Source of the DNA: Myxococcus hansupus
GTDB taxonomy: Bacteria; Myxococcota; Myxococcia; Myxococcales; Myxococcaceae
Reading direction: 5' to 3'
Length of the DNA: 64,000 nt
NCBI RefSeq assembly: GCF_000280925.3
Contig: NZ_CP012109.1
Location: forward strand, 5,476,501 to 5,540,500
Both the position numbers and the translations under genes were made by a program. This document shows positions 46,938-57,714 of the stretch, piece by piece. Within the stretch, counting starts at the first letter, position 1. Each line of letters begins with the position of its first letter. The notes beneath the pieces are model-generated. The model ran no database searches. It saw only the letters and a list, made by a program, of their open reading frames with translations, and was not told the DNA's origin.

Positions 46938-48266
46938 TCAACGCAGGCGCGCGGACTTCTGTCGGGATTCCTCCTGGAGCTGCGGCCGGACATCCGCGGC
47001 GGAGGAAGCGGCATAGCGCTCGTAGAGGTCGCGTGCCTCCAGCGTCCGGCCCATCGCGCGGAAAGATTCGGCCAGCCCGTAAAGCGGCGAGGCCGTCGCC
47101 GGCTCCAGCTCCAGCGCGTACTGGTAGTCCGAGGCGGCCTCCGCGTAGCGACGCAGGCCGATGTTCGCGCTGCCTCGCGCGACATAGGCCACCGCCAACA
47201 TGGGCTCTTGCTGAATGGCCTGGGAGAGGCTCGCCAAAGCGCCGCTGAAGTCCTGCGCGGCGATGCGCTGCACGCCCTGCTCATACGCGCGGCGGGCCTG
47301 GGCGCGCGTCGTGTCCGCCACGGGGCCCGAGCCCGGCGCCAATCCCGCCGCCTGCGGCGACGCGCCCAACTGCGCCTGCTTCGCCCGGGCGCGGTCGATG
47401 TTCTCCTTCGCGCTCTGGCGGATGGCGGCGTCCTGCGTCAGTTCGGTGGCGCGCTCCCACTGCGCCACCGCCTGCCCGTAGTAGCCCAGCACCGCCAGCG
47501 CATTGCCCAGCTTGAACAGGGCCTCCACGTGGCCCACGTCCGCGTGCGACGCGTCCAGGAACGCGAAGGCCGCCTCACGGTAGCGGCGCTCCTTCATCAG
47601 CGCGTCGCCATCCCGGATGCGCGCGGCCGCCAGCGCGGGGTTGGACGTCCGGGGCGCCTCGGAATCCGCGGGCGCGGCGGCCACGGCGAGTGTCGCGGCC
47701 TCGACAACGACCGGCGTCGGAAGCGGCTCGGCCCCCAGGGCCTTCAGGTGCTCGGTCGCCTTGCGGACCCAGACCTGCTCCCCCTTGCGATGCTCCCGGG
47801 TGATGTACGCCTGATACGCGGCGACCGCCTCTGGCTTCCGGCCGAGTTGCCGGTAGCTCTCCCCCAACCCGTAGTAGCCGTCAGCATCCCCAGGCTCGAG
47901 CTGCGTGTAGCGCTCATAGGCCTGCGCCGCGGTGGCCATGTCTCCGGACTTGCGCGCCGCGTAGCCCAGGTTGAACCAGGCCATCTTGTAGTCCGGGTCG
48001 GCCTGGGTGGCTTCGCGGAAGGACGTGAGCGCCTCCTTCACCTGCCCCTTTCGGAAGAGCACGCTGCCCAGGCCGTTGAGGGCGGAGGCGTAGCCGGGCG
48101 TCGCGGAGAGGGCCTCTCGATAGGCCGCCGCAGCCTCGTCCCACCGGCCCCGCGTCAGCGCGGCTTCACCGCGAAGGAAGGCCGCCCGGGCCGCGGCAGA
48201 AGGCTCGGCGGCGCCCAACAGCGTTGCCGTGGACAGCGCGATGACGAGTCTGCGCAAGACGACCAT
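46938..48266 (-). CDS. Exported TPR-repeat protein
   Basis: A 442-residue protein with a signal peptide (MVVLRRLVIALSTATLLGA). At least seven TPR units are visible, for example GRWDEAAAAYREALSATPGY, GQVKEALTSFREATQADPDY, GDMATAAQAYERYTQLEPGD, GRKPEAVAAYQAYI, and a C-terminal group from DFSGALASLSQAIQQEPML to AEAASDYQYALELEPA. It would serve as a periplasmic scaffold for an unidentified complex. Its short 5' leader holds ACGGCTC/GAGCCGT inverted sequences at 48268-48274 and 48292-48298. Confidence 0.82.
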   Translation of the reverse strand: MVVLRRLVIALSTATLLGAAEPSAAARAAFLRGEAALTRGRWDEAAAAYREALSATPGYASALNGLGSVLFRKGQVKEALTSFREATQADPDYKMAWFNLGYAARKSGDMATAAQAYERYTQLEPGDADGYYGLGESYRQLGRKPEAVAAYQAYITREHRKGEQVWVRKATEHLKALGAEPLPTPVVVEAATLAVAAAPADSEAPRTSNPALAAARIRDGDALMKERRYREAAFAFLDASHADVGHVEALFKLGNALAVLGYYGQAVAQWERATELTQDAAIRQSAKENIDRARAKQAQLGASPQAAGLAPGSGPVADTTRAQARRAYEQGVQRIAAQDFSGALASLSQAIQQEPMLAVAYVARGSANIGLRRYAEAASDYQYALELEPATASPLYGLAESFRAMGRTLEARDLYERYAASSAADVRPQLQEESRQKSARLR

Positions 48267-48302
48267 GACGGCTCCCGGGGTATCCCACCGAGAGCCGTAG
48301 CA

Positions 48303-48328
48303 GAAAAACCAGGGCGCCGTCAGCGCCC
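48303..48328 (-). terminator. Rho-independent terminator of purA
   Basis: On the minus strand GGGCGC and GCGCCC (48328-48323 and 48317-48312) form a perfect stem with a five-base loop, followed by TGG and a TTTTT tract (48308-48304). A second stem (GGGGCCAC/GTGGCCCC) lies just upstream at about 48340-48362. Confidence 0.8.
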
Positions 48329-48371
48329 ATCCACGAGCCAGGGGCCACCAGGACGTGGCCCCCGGGCCCGA

Positions 48372-49694
<1,323 letters not shown>

Positions 49695-52600
49695 TTAGCA
49701 CGCGCGGGGGGCCGGGTGACAGTGTTCCGAGAAGCCGCAATGCAGGGCCTGGCAGGCTGCCTTCTCCCTCCCATCCCATTCACCCTGGGCCTCACCTCGT
49801 GCCACGGCCCGTGCCGCCCCCGCCAGCCGGCCCGCGGCCTCCTCCAACCCCCGGCTCCCCGAGAGCCACTCGGGCTCCGGCTGGGGCTCGCGCAGGAAGA
49901 CGACTCCCACCCGCACCGGCACCCCTTCTCGCACCATGTGCCGAGCCACCATCCCCAGCGCCGCCAGTTCATACGTGTAGGCAGCCGCACCCAACGGATG
50001 CCGACCACCGTGTTTGAACGTCACCAGCACGGCCTCCCCCTGGGGTGACTCCCACAAGAGGTCCACGGCGCCTTCGACGCTGACGCCACCCTCCAGGGCC
50101 AGCACGAAGGGCAAATCCCGATGAATCGACTGTGAAGGCGCCTGCGCGAGTTGACGAGCGAACGCCGAGCCCAGGAAGCGCTCCACGCTCCGCAGCACCG
50201 CGTCCATGCCCTCGTCCTCCGGGAGCGCCCCCGCGTCGCGCAGCAAACCCACCAAGTGGGCCCGCCGCTCCGAGCCATCCACGCCGGGCGCCGCCAGCCG
50301 CAGGTCCACGCCGCGAAGCAGTCGGTGCGTGAGGTCCTCGGGGCGCTCCGGGAGCAGCCAGCCATCGGGCTCCACCAGCGGCGGCGCGCCCCGAGGCGGC
50401 ACCTCCCACGGCCACGGCGCCCCGCGAAGCCCCAGCCGGTGCACGTAATGGAAGCGGCGCGGACACGCGATGAAGTCCTGCAAGGCCTCCGCGGTGGCCA
50501 CGGCCGCGCCGGGTGATTCGGCCTGCGCCACGCGCCCGCCACGGACTCGCAACAGCGCGGACTCGACGCGCGCCTCGGCCTGCGCCAAGGCCTCCGGACC
50601 TGGCGGCTCAGGATCCGCGGGCGGCGGCAAGGAGTCCACGTCCAGGTCCTCCACCAACGCGCGCAGCTCCACGTCCGCGTCCAGGCGGTCGTCGATGAGG
50701 TGCCACCAGGAGTCCTTGCCACCGCGAGACTCCGGGCCGCCCCCCAGCACCAGCATGTCCTTGGCGCGGGTGAGCGCGACGTAGAGCAGGCGGCGGTACT
50801 CGGCGTCCTCTCGGGCCTTCAGCTCCGCGCGCACCGCGGCGAAGCGCAGGGAGGAATACTCATCCAGTGAATCCGGCACCCACGGGCGCAGGGAGATGCC
50901 ATGCGTGCGCTCGAAGTGGGCCCGGCCCGAGGTTCCGCGCCGCCGGCCTGACATGGAGGGCACCACCACCACGGGCCACTCCAGGCCCTTGGCGCTGTGG
51001 ATGGTGAGCAGTTGCACCGCGCGCGGGTCGCCCGCGTCCAGCAGGTCCGCCTGGGCCTCCGTGGGGTTGCTCTCCGCCAGCATCCGCAGCTCGCGCGCGA
51101 AGGCCACGCAGCCGCCCGTGCCACGCTCGTCGCGGCGCGCGGCCAGGGCCAGCAGCTTCTCCACGTTGGCGCTGGCCTGCTCCGCGTAAGGCGAGCCCGC
51201 CAGCGTCTCGCGGTAGCCCGTCACATCCAGCGCGGACACCAGCAGCTCCCGCACGCCCATCCGGTCGCGCTCGCGCCGCAAGCCCGGAAGCGCGGCGAGG
51301 AAGAGCGACAGACGCTGGCGCTCGCGCTCGTCCAATGAGGACAGGACCTGCGGATCCGTCAGCCGGGGCGACGCCAACGACAAGGGCGCATCCCCCGCGA
51401 GGCTGAACAGCGACGCGTCACGCAGCCCCACCAAGGGCGAGCGCAACACCGCCGCGAAGGCCAGCGCGTCCTCCGCGTCCGCCAACAGCGCGAGCAGCGA
51501 GGACAGGTCCAGCACCTCCTGCGCGCCGTAGAAGCCTCGCCCGCGCAGCACGCGGTGCGGCACGTTGTGGCGAATGAGGGCCTGCCGGTAGACCTCCAGA
51601 TGCGTGAAGGTCCGGAAGAGCATGGCCACATCGCCGCCCCGCGCCGGGCGAAGTCCCTCGCCATCCTCGCGGGCCACCGACGGAGCCGCCCCTGGCGCCA
51701 GCAAACACCGCAGCCGCCAGGCAATCGTGTCCGCGTCCGCCCATCGCAATTCCGACGCCGTGTCCGCTTCTTCCAGTTGCAGCCGCTCCACCACCGGCGC
51801 ATCCGCCAGCGACGGTCTCGCCGCGGCGAGGTCGTCCTCTTGCGGGACGTAGATGACCTCGAAGGGCCGGGGGTTCCGGGAGTCAGCGGCGACGAGCACA
51901 CCCGCGAAGGCGCGGTTGAAGAACGACAGGAGGCCCGGCACGGAGCGGTAGTTGCGCTGGAGGAAGCCGCGCGTGCCCCCTTCGTCCTCCAGCTTCTTCG
52001 CCAGCACGGAGAAGACGGAGACGTCCGCGCCACGGAACTCGTAGATGGACTGCTTGCGGTCACCCACCGCGCACAGGAAGGCGGGCTCCAGCGGCAACGC
52101 CGTTACCAGGTCCACGTCGGGCGCCAGCTCGCGCGGGCCGTCCTCGCGCCGCTCCGCCAGCAGCAACACCAGCTCCAATTGGAGGCGGTTGGTGTCCTGG
52201 AACTCATCCACCAGCAGCGCGCCGATGCGCTCCTGCGCCTGACGGCGGAACTCCGGATGCGCACGGAGCAGGTCGCGCGACTTCACCAGCAACGACGTGA
52301 AGTCGAGCACGTTGCGGCGCGACAGCTCTGTGTCGTGACGAACCTCCACGCGCGACAGGAGCTCACGGAACGTCACCTCGAAGGGCGCGGAGCGCCAGGC
52401 GGCCCAGGCATCATCCAGCCGGGGAACGGAGCCATCGCTCTTGCCGAAGACGCGCCAGTAGACGTCCCTCACCGGGCCCGCGGCGCCCTTGCTGAGCCTC
52501 CCGAAGTTGCGTCCGTCCGTCTTGAAGCAGGCGCGCAGCCAGGGGAAGCGCTCCCCCTGGCCGAAGTTCTCCGCCGTCATGCCGTTGAGCGCGCGCTCCA

Positions 52601-53357
52601 GTCCGCCCAGCAGCCGGCTCCATTCGCCCTTCGCGTCCAGGCCTCGCGCTTCCGCGCACAGCTCCAGGCACTGCGTCATCGAAGCGTCCAGCTCCGCGCG
52701 CGCCTCCGCGGCATCACTCACGGCGGCCTTCTCCGCGCGCAGTCCTTCCTCGCGCAGCTTGCCGTAGACGGACACCAGCGCGGCCACCAGGCCGTCCGAG
52801 AACCCCGAGCCGGAGAAGCCCAGCTCCTGACACAGCTCCCGCACCTGCGCGTCGCCCGCTTCCAGCGCGTCCAACACCACGCGCTCGCAGACGTCCTGCA
52901 CCAATGCCGTCGCCTCGAGTGAATCCAGCACCTCGAAGTTCGGGTCGATGCCCACCGCGGGCGGCGCGCGGCGCAACAACTGGCCACACAGCGAATGGAA
53001 GGTCCCCACCGTGGCCGCGCCCAGCTCCTCGCGAAGCTGTCGCCACGCATCCGGCAGCGGGAAGGGCTTGTCCAGCCGCGCCAGCGAGGCTCGCAGCTCC
53101 ACTTCCTGGTCCATCCGCGTTTCGCCCTGCGCCAGCCCGTCCAACCGCAGCCGGACACGCGAGCGCATCTCCGCGGCGGCCTTGTCCGTGAACGTGAGCA
53201 TGCACAACCGCGCCGGGCGCACCGGGCCGCCTGCCTCACGCGCGCCGGCCAGCAGGTGCAGCACCATGGTGATCAGGCTGTACGTCTTGCCCGCGCCGGC
53301 GCCCGCCATCAGGGCGAGGTTGCGCTCCAGCGCGAGGAGGGACGGCTCGGTGCTCAT
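49695..53357 (-). CDS. addA: AddA-like helicase-nuclease subunit with altered nuclease motif
   Basis: A 1220-residue UvrD/RecB-family protein. Helicase motifs are intact: Walker A GAGAGKTYSL, LTFTDKAAAEM, the DEFQDTN Walker B, CAVGDRKQSIYEFRGAD, and motif V/VI region LLTIHSAKGLEWPVVVVPS with LLYVALTRAKDMLVL. The C-terminal RecB-type nuclease domain keeps Asp1099 (EGAVDLLW) and Lys1115, but the DYK motif reads TFK, with Thr1113 in place of the second metal-binding Asp. A Cys in DFIACPRRF plus Cys1202, Cys1207 and Cys1213 near the C-terminus resemble an iron-sulfur staple. Start ATG 53357 overlaps the addB stop. Confidence 0.87.
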   Translation of the reverse strand: MSTEPSLLALERNLALMAGAGAGKTYSLITMVLHLLAGAREAGGPVRPARLCMLTFTDKAAAEMRSRVRLRLDGLAQGETRMDQEVELRASLARLDKPFPLPDAWRQLREELGAATVGTFHSLCGQLLRRAPPAVGIDPNFEVLDSLEATALVQDVCERVVLDALEAGDAQVRELCQELGFSGSGFSDGLVAALVSVYGKLREEGLRAEKAAVSDAAEARAELDASMTQCLELCAEARGLDAKGEWSRLLGGLERALNGMTAENFGQGERFPWLRACFKTDGRNFGRLSKGAAGPVRDVYWRVFGKSDGSVPRLDDAWAAWRSAPFEVTFRELLSRVEVRHDTELSRRNVLDFTSLLVKSRDLLRAHPEFRRQAQERIGALLVDEFQDTNRLQLELVLLLAERREDGPRELAPDVDLVTALPLEPAFLCAVGDRKQSIYEFRGADVSVFSVLAKKLEDEGGTRGFLQRNYRSVPGLLSFFNRAFAGVLVAADSRNPRPFEVIYVPQEDDLAAARPSLADAPVVERLQLEEADTASELRWADADTIAWRLRCLLAPGAAPSVAREDGEGLRPARGGDVAMLFRTFTHLEVYRQALIRHNVPHRVLRGRGFYGAQEVLDLSSLLALLADAEDALAFAAVLRSPLVGLRDASLFSLAGDAPLSLASPRLTDPQVLSSLDERERQRLSLFLAALPGLRRERDRMGVRELLVSALDVTGYRETLAGSPYAEQASANVEKLLALAARRDERGTGGCVAFARELRMLAESNPTEAQADLLDAGDPRAVQLLTIHSAKGLEWPVVVVPSMSGRRRGTSGRAHFERTHGISLRPWVPDSLDEYSSLRFAAVRAELKAREDAEYRRLLYVALTRAKDMLVLGGGPESRGGKDSWWHLIDDRLDADVELRALVEDLDVDSLPPPADPEPPGPEALAQAEARVESALLRVRGGRVAQAESPGAAVATAEALQDFIACPRRFHYVHRLGLRGAPWPWEVPPRGAPPLVEPDGWLLPERPEDLTHRLLRGVDLRLAAPGVDGSERRAHLVGLLRDAGALPEDEGMDAVLRSVERFLGSAFARQLAQAPSQSIHRDLPFVLALEGGVSVEGAVDLLWESPQGEAVLVTFKHGGRHPLGAAAYTYELAALGMVARHMVREGVPVRVGVVFLREPQPEPEWLSGSRGLEEAAGRLAGAARAVARGEAQGEWDGREKAACQALHCGFSEHCHPAPRAC

Positions 53358-56300
53358 CCGCCCTCCTCCGTCATGCGTCGCTCCGTGATTCGGCACACGG
53401 CGCGGTAGCCACACGTCCCGCAGTCCTGCGGGCGCGCGGCGAACTTGCCCTCGCGCAGCGTGCCCACCAGCGCCTCCACGGCGTTGGGCAGGTTGAGACC
53501 TTCCTTCTCCGCCACCTTCGCGCGCACCTCGGGGTCCTTGGACAGCAGCTCGTCCAGCTCCGCATCGGAGATGACCTCGGACAGACGGATGGCCCTGCCC
53601 GTGCGGAGGGAGAACCACGCCGCCTGCCGCGCGTCCTTGTGACCGCTCTCCCGCGCCGCGTAGAGGTACAGCGGAAGCTGGAAGTCCGACGTCAGCAACC
53701 GCGCCCTCAACGAGCGCGTCTCCAATTTGCCCGACTTGTAGTCGATGACGCCCACCTCACCGCCCGACGTGTCCAACCGGTCGATGGTGCCCTCGAAGTA
53801 CACGGGCTCCTCGCCCGCGTGCAGCACGACGTTGCTCCACTTGTCGTCGCGGGCCGCGGGACCGAAGCGGAACTCGAAGTTCTCCGGCGTCATCGCGTCG
53901 AAGGGCAGGCCCCGCCGCTCGTCCACCAGGATGCGCCGGGCCATGGCGCGGGCCCGCTCGTGCGCCAGCTTCCACAGCTCCGGATGCCCCACGTGGTGCA
54001 CGCGCTCGAAGTCCTTGATGGCTGTCTTGAGCGCGGCGTCCAACACCTCGTCCGGGACCTCTTCCGGCGCCTTGCCCAGGAGCTGCTTCTCCTTCAGCGC
54101 CGCGAAGACCTCCTCCACCACCTTGTGCCAGAACGTGCCTCGGCCCCGGGCGTCGAACTCCTCGCCCGGCACGTCCGGCTCGGCCACCTTCAATCCGTAC
54201 GACAAGAAGCCCTGGAAGCCGCAGTTGCCGAAGCGCGCCAGCGCCGACGCCGAGAGCGGCCGGGTGATGTCGAAGCGGAAGGTCTCCCGCAGGGACTCGC
54301 GCTGGGTGTCGACGTCCACCGAGCCCGAGTAGGGACCGGGCTGCGCGTGCTTGTCTCCAAAGAAGAAGAGGCGCTCCACCTCCACCTCGGACAGCTCGCG
54401 CGCGCCCGCGTACCAGGCCTCGGGCTCGAAGCGGCGCCGGAGAATCCTGGCCGCCACGTCCGGCTCGGTGACGCGCAGCTTCGGCTGGGACAAGGCCTCC
54501 AGCGCGACGCAGCGGCGCAGCTCGGCTTCGGTGAGCACCTCGTCCAGCGGTGGAATGGGCGACAGGGAGCGAGGTTCCCACTTCAGCGCGGTGAGGCGCC
54601 GCACCTCTTCCAGGAACGCGGATGGCACCTGCTCCTGCCCCCCCGCGGACTCCATCGCGAAGGACAGGCTGGCGGTGGACTCGGCGGCGGCCAGCGCGCT
54701 GGCGAACAGCAGGCGGTCCTCGGTGAGGCGCCACGCCGCGCGGTCGTCGAATTCGCCACCCGTGAGGCGGAAGACGTCGCGCCCCAGGTGCTTGTTGAGG
54801 GCGGAGCGCTCCGCGTCGGGCAGCAGCGGCGACGGCGCATCGCGCCCCGGGAAGCGGCCCTCCGTCAGCCCCGCGAGGAACAAGTGCTGGAACGAGCGGC
54901 CCGGCAGCTCGGCCACGTCCAGTACCTCGATGGCGGCGCCGCGAGGACCTCGGGGCGGCAGGTGCGCATCCGCCATGGCGTCGCGCAGCCAGCGTCCGAA
55001 CGTGCGGCGGCGCATCTTCGGTCCGCCGCCCACCGACTTCATCATCCGCAGCAGGCCCTGGACTCGCAGACGCAAGGCCTCACGCGCGGCGTCATCCCGA
55101 GCCCGCGCATCCACCGCGCGCGCACCAAGCCCACCCTCTTCGCGGGACTCCAAGGCGCCTTCCGAGGCCACCATGCCCAGGTGCTCCACCACCTGCCACC
55201 AGGCGGTGAGCAGTTCGGCGGCGGTGCCCTCCTCCGGGATGCGCTTGCAGGCCTCCACCAGTTGCATGCACCGCTCTCGGAGCACCTTCACGGCCTGGAC
55301 GCGGGTGGTGTCCTGGGACTTGCGCGCGGTGCTGAGCGCGAGCAGCCGCCGGGCCAAGCCATCCAGGCGCACGTCGTAGGCGCCGCGTCCTCGCACCGCG
55401 CCCAGCCGGTCATCGCGCACGGCGGCCTGGGCGAAGAGGCTGGCGGGCGCATCGGGCGCGCCCCGGGACAGCTTGGGCACGTAGCGACTGCCCAGCAGGT
55501 CCGCGACGCGCTCGGCAGGGAAGCCATCCTCCACGAGCAGCGGAAGGTCCAACGCCAACCGGACCGGCCCCGCGAGTTTCAGGGGCTCGCCCCAGGGCAG
55601 GCGCACCGGACCCCCAAGCTCTCCCAGTGACTCCGCGAGCCACCCCGCCTCCGGCCCCAGCTCGCGATACACCACGGCGATGTCTCCCGGCGCGACGCCT
55701 TCGGAGAGCAACCGCCGCACGTCACGCGCCACCAGGCGGGCCTCATCCCGGGCCGTGGCGGTGCTCCACACGCGAAGCGCCGGCATGGCGTCCTTCAACA
55801 TGTCGCGCGGCGCCCGGGACGAGAAGAGGTGGCGCCCCAGGTCGATGAAGGGCCGGCCCTCGAAGGTGACGTCCGCCTTGAACAGGTCCACGTGCGTCAT
55901 CGCGTCGCCGCGGTTCTCGAAGGCGCGGAAGAGTGCGGTCAGCGCCGCGTCGGCCACCGGCGAGCCGCCCACCGGCGTCTCCACGCGCAACGACACCCGG
56001 CGCGACTCACAGGCCGCCGCCAGCGCCAGCAACAACTCCAACCCGGACGGGCGCACGTCATAGACACCGTGCAGCACCAGCGTGCTCAGCTCCTCCCACC
56101 CCACCGGCCACGCGCCCCGGCCCAACGCCTCCCGAGCCCCGCGCATCACGTCCTCGCGGTCCGCCAGTCCAAGCTCCGCCATCCGCTGCTCGTACAGATG
56201 GAACAGGCGCGCAATCGCCCGGCCACGGGTCCGACGCTCCGGCGGGAGGACCTCCACCGCGTCTTGAAGCTCACGGGCCGACAAGCGCCCGGCCTTCAGG

Positions 56301-56593
56301 TCGAGCACCACCTCCAGCGCGGCCCGGGCGAACGCGGGCTCCCGCACGTAGTCGCCGAACGGCGTCGAGCCCAGCTCCAACCCCACCGAGGCCACCACCG
56401 CGCGCGCCGCCACCGCCGGGCACGGGCGCCGGTTCAGCTCCCGGGCACCGCCCAGACTCTGAAGCAGCTCGTCCCAGGTCAGCAGGTGGGCGCCCACGCT
56501 CAGCCCGCTGGCGTCGCCCATCGCACGCAGCGCCGCCTGACGCCGGCCAGCGTCGGGGAACACGTGAAGGGTGCGGCCAGGGCGAAGGGACAT
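53354..56593 (-). CDS. addB: AddB-like nuclease subunit (PD-(D/E)XK, iron-sulfur type)
   Basis: A 1079-residue partner of the adjacent AddA. The N-terminal two-thirds is a divergent helicase-like domain without a functional Walker A, as in AddB. The C-terminal nuclease is complete: GTIDRLDTSGGEVGVIDYKSGK supplies the D and DYK residues, and the iron-sulfur cysteines are in FGNCGFQGFLSYG and DCGTCGYRAVC. ATG 56593 gives MSLRPGRTLHVFPD; no strong ribosome binding site is present. Together AddAB should resect double-strand breaks for RecA, with recognition at a Chi-like site. Confidence 0.88.
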   Translation of the reverse strand: MSLRPGRTLHVFPDAGRRQAALRAMGDASGLSVGAHLLTWDELLQSLGGARELNRRPCPAVAARAVVASVGLELGSTPFGDYVREPAFARAALEVVLDLKAGRLSARELQDAVEVLPPERRTRGRAIARLFHLYEQRMAELGLADREDVMRGAREALGRGAWPVGWEELSTLVLHGVYDVRPSGLELLLALAAACESRRVSLRVETPVGGSPVADAALTALFRAFENRGDAMTHVDLFKADVTFEGRPFIDLGRHLFSSRAPRDMLKDAMPALRVWSTATARDEARLVARDVRRLLSEGVAPGDIAVVYRELGPEAGWLAESLGELGGPVRLPWGEPLKLAGPVRLALDLPLLVEDGFPAERVADLLGSRYVPKLSRGAPDAPASLFAQAAVRDDRLGAVRGRGAYDVRLDGLARRLLALSTARKSQDTTRVQAVKVLRERCMQLVEACKRIPEEGTAAELLTAWWQVVEHLGMVASEGALESREEGGLGARAVDARARDDAAREALRLRVQGLLRMMKSVGGGPKMRRRTFGRWLRDAMADAHLPPRGPRGAAIEVLDVAELPGRSFQHLFLAGLTEGRFPGRDAPSPLLPDAERSALNKHLGRDVFRLTGGEFDDRAAWRLTEDRLLFASALAAAESTASLSFAMESAGGQEQVPSAFLEEVRRLTALKWEPRSLSPIPPLDEVLTEAELRRCVALEALSQPKLRVTEPDVAARILRRRFEPEAWYAGARELSEVEVERLFFFGDKHAQPGPYSGSVDVDTQRESLRETFRFDITRPLSASALARFGNCGFQGFLSYGLKVAEPDVPGEEFDARGRGTFWHKVVEEVFAALKEKQLLGKAPEEVPDEVLDAALKTAIKDFERVHHVGHPELWKLAHERARAMARRILVDERRGLPFDAMTPENFEFRFGPAARDDKWSNVVLHAGEEPVYFEGTIDRLDTSGGEVGVIDYKSGKLETRSLRARLLTSDFQLPLYLYAARESGHKDARQAAWFSLRTGRAIRLSEVISDAELDELLSKDPEVRAKVAEKEGLNLPNAVEALVGTLREGKFAARPQDCGTCGYRAVCRITERRMTEEGG

Positions 56594-56734
56594 TGCGGGG
56601 TGGATTCTAGAACGACCGGGAGGGTGACTTTCATGCTCGATTCCGAGCCCGCCGCCCAGGTCATTTCTGTGCCCGGCCGTCTGCCCTCCTCGCATTCCCC
56701 GCCAGCCCGCCGAGAATGGGGCCCTCCCCGCCCG

Positions 56735-57619
56735 CTACGGCGCGAAGGAAAGGGCGAGTTCGAGCTGCGTCAGCGCCGTCTGGGTGAAGCCCGCCTTCTC
56801 GAAGAACCGCGCGGAACGGTCCTCGGGAACCACGGCGCTCACCGTGAACGGCTTCCCGGGCCACCTCGCGGCCAGGGCGTGCAGCAACCGGCGTCCGGCG
56901 CCTTGGCCTCGCGCCTCCGCGGCCACGCCCAGGGCCCGCAGCCCGAGCGAGGGGGCCGCGATGTCCGCCAGCACCGCCACCGCGGGTCCCAGCCGGAACG
57001 CTCGCGCCGGGAGGGACAGACCCGCCACCGTCGCGGGGGCGAGCTGCCAGGGAAGTCCTTCCGGCAACAGCCGCGCGCACTCGCCCGGGTCGACTTCTTC
57101 CAGCTCGGACGTGGGCAGTCCCTCTGGCAACGGCCTGGCGAAATCGCCCTTGCCCACTGCCACCAACGCCGGTGTGGATTCAGCGCTTTCGGGCCCGAGC
57201 GCGCCCGAGAAGCCCACCAACCGGCGCACGCGCTGGAACCCCAACCGCGTGTAGAGCGCCACCGCGGGGGCATTCTGCTCGATGACCTCCAGCACCATCC
57301 GGGCGTCTCCACGCGCCCGCGCTTCGTCCATCAAGGGACGCAACATCGCGCCGCCCAGTCTGCGATTGCGCCACACGGGGAGCACGCCCATGCCCGCCAC
57401 GCGGCTCACCCGTCCCCTTCGGGCCATCAACACGAGGCCCACGGGTTCGCCCTCCACCCGTGCCACCCGGCTGTCCTCCAGTGAAATGTGCTCGGTGCGC
57501 ACGCGGGCGTCGAACAACACGGGGGCGTCTGGAACGGTGACGAAGTAACCCTCGAAGGCACGCGCGAACAAGGTGGAGAGGGCGCGGAGCGGCAACTCCG
57601 ACGCGGCGGTCAGGTGCAT
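56735..57619 (-). CDS. Tandem GNAT-family acetyltransferase
   Basis: A 294-residue protein with two GNAT domains. The N-terminal one (about 1-150) has the acetyl-CoA loop in GMGVLPVWRNRRLGGAML and AVALYTRLGFQRV. The C-terminal one (about 180-290) has LRALGVAAEARGQGAGRRLL and RSARFFEKAGFTQT. Start ATG 57619 with AAGGAAGG eight bases upstream. The substrate is not evident. It lies 141 bases upstream of addB on the same strand and may be transcribed separately. Confidence 0.88.
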   Translation of the reverse strand: MHLTAASELPLRALSTLFARAFEGYFVTVPDAPVLFDARVRTEHISLEDSRVARVEGEPVGLVLMARRGRVSRVAGMGVLPVWRNRRLGGAMLRPLMDEARARGDARMVLEVIEQNAPAVALYTRLGFQRVRRLVGFSGALGPESAESTPALVAVGKGDFARPLPEGLPTSELEEVDPGECARLLPEGLPWQLAPATVAGLSLPARAFRLGPAVAVLADIAAPSLGLRALGVAAEARGQGAGRRLLHALAARWPGKPFTVSAVVPEDRSARFFEKAGFTQTALTQLELALSFAP

Positions 57620-57714
57620 GGGCGTGAGCCTTCCTTCCGGAGGCCAGGGGGGCACCTGCATTCTACGCACCGCTTCAGCAAACACCCCCTGGAACACGAT
57701 GGGACGGGCCCCCT

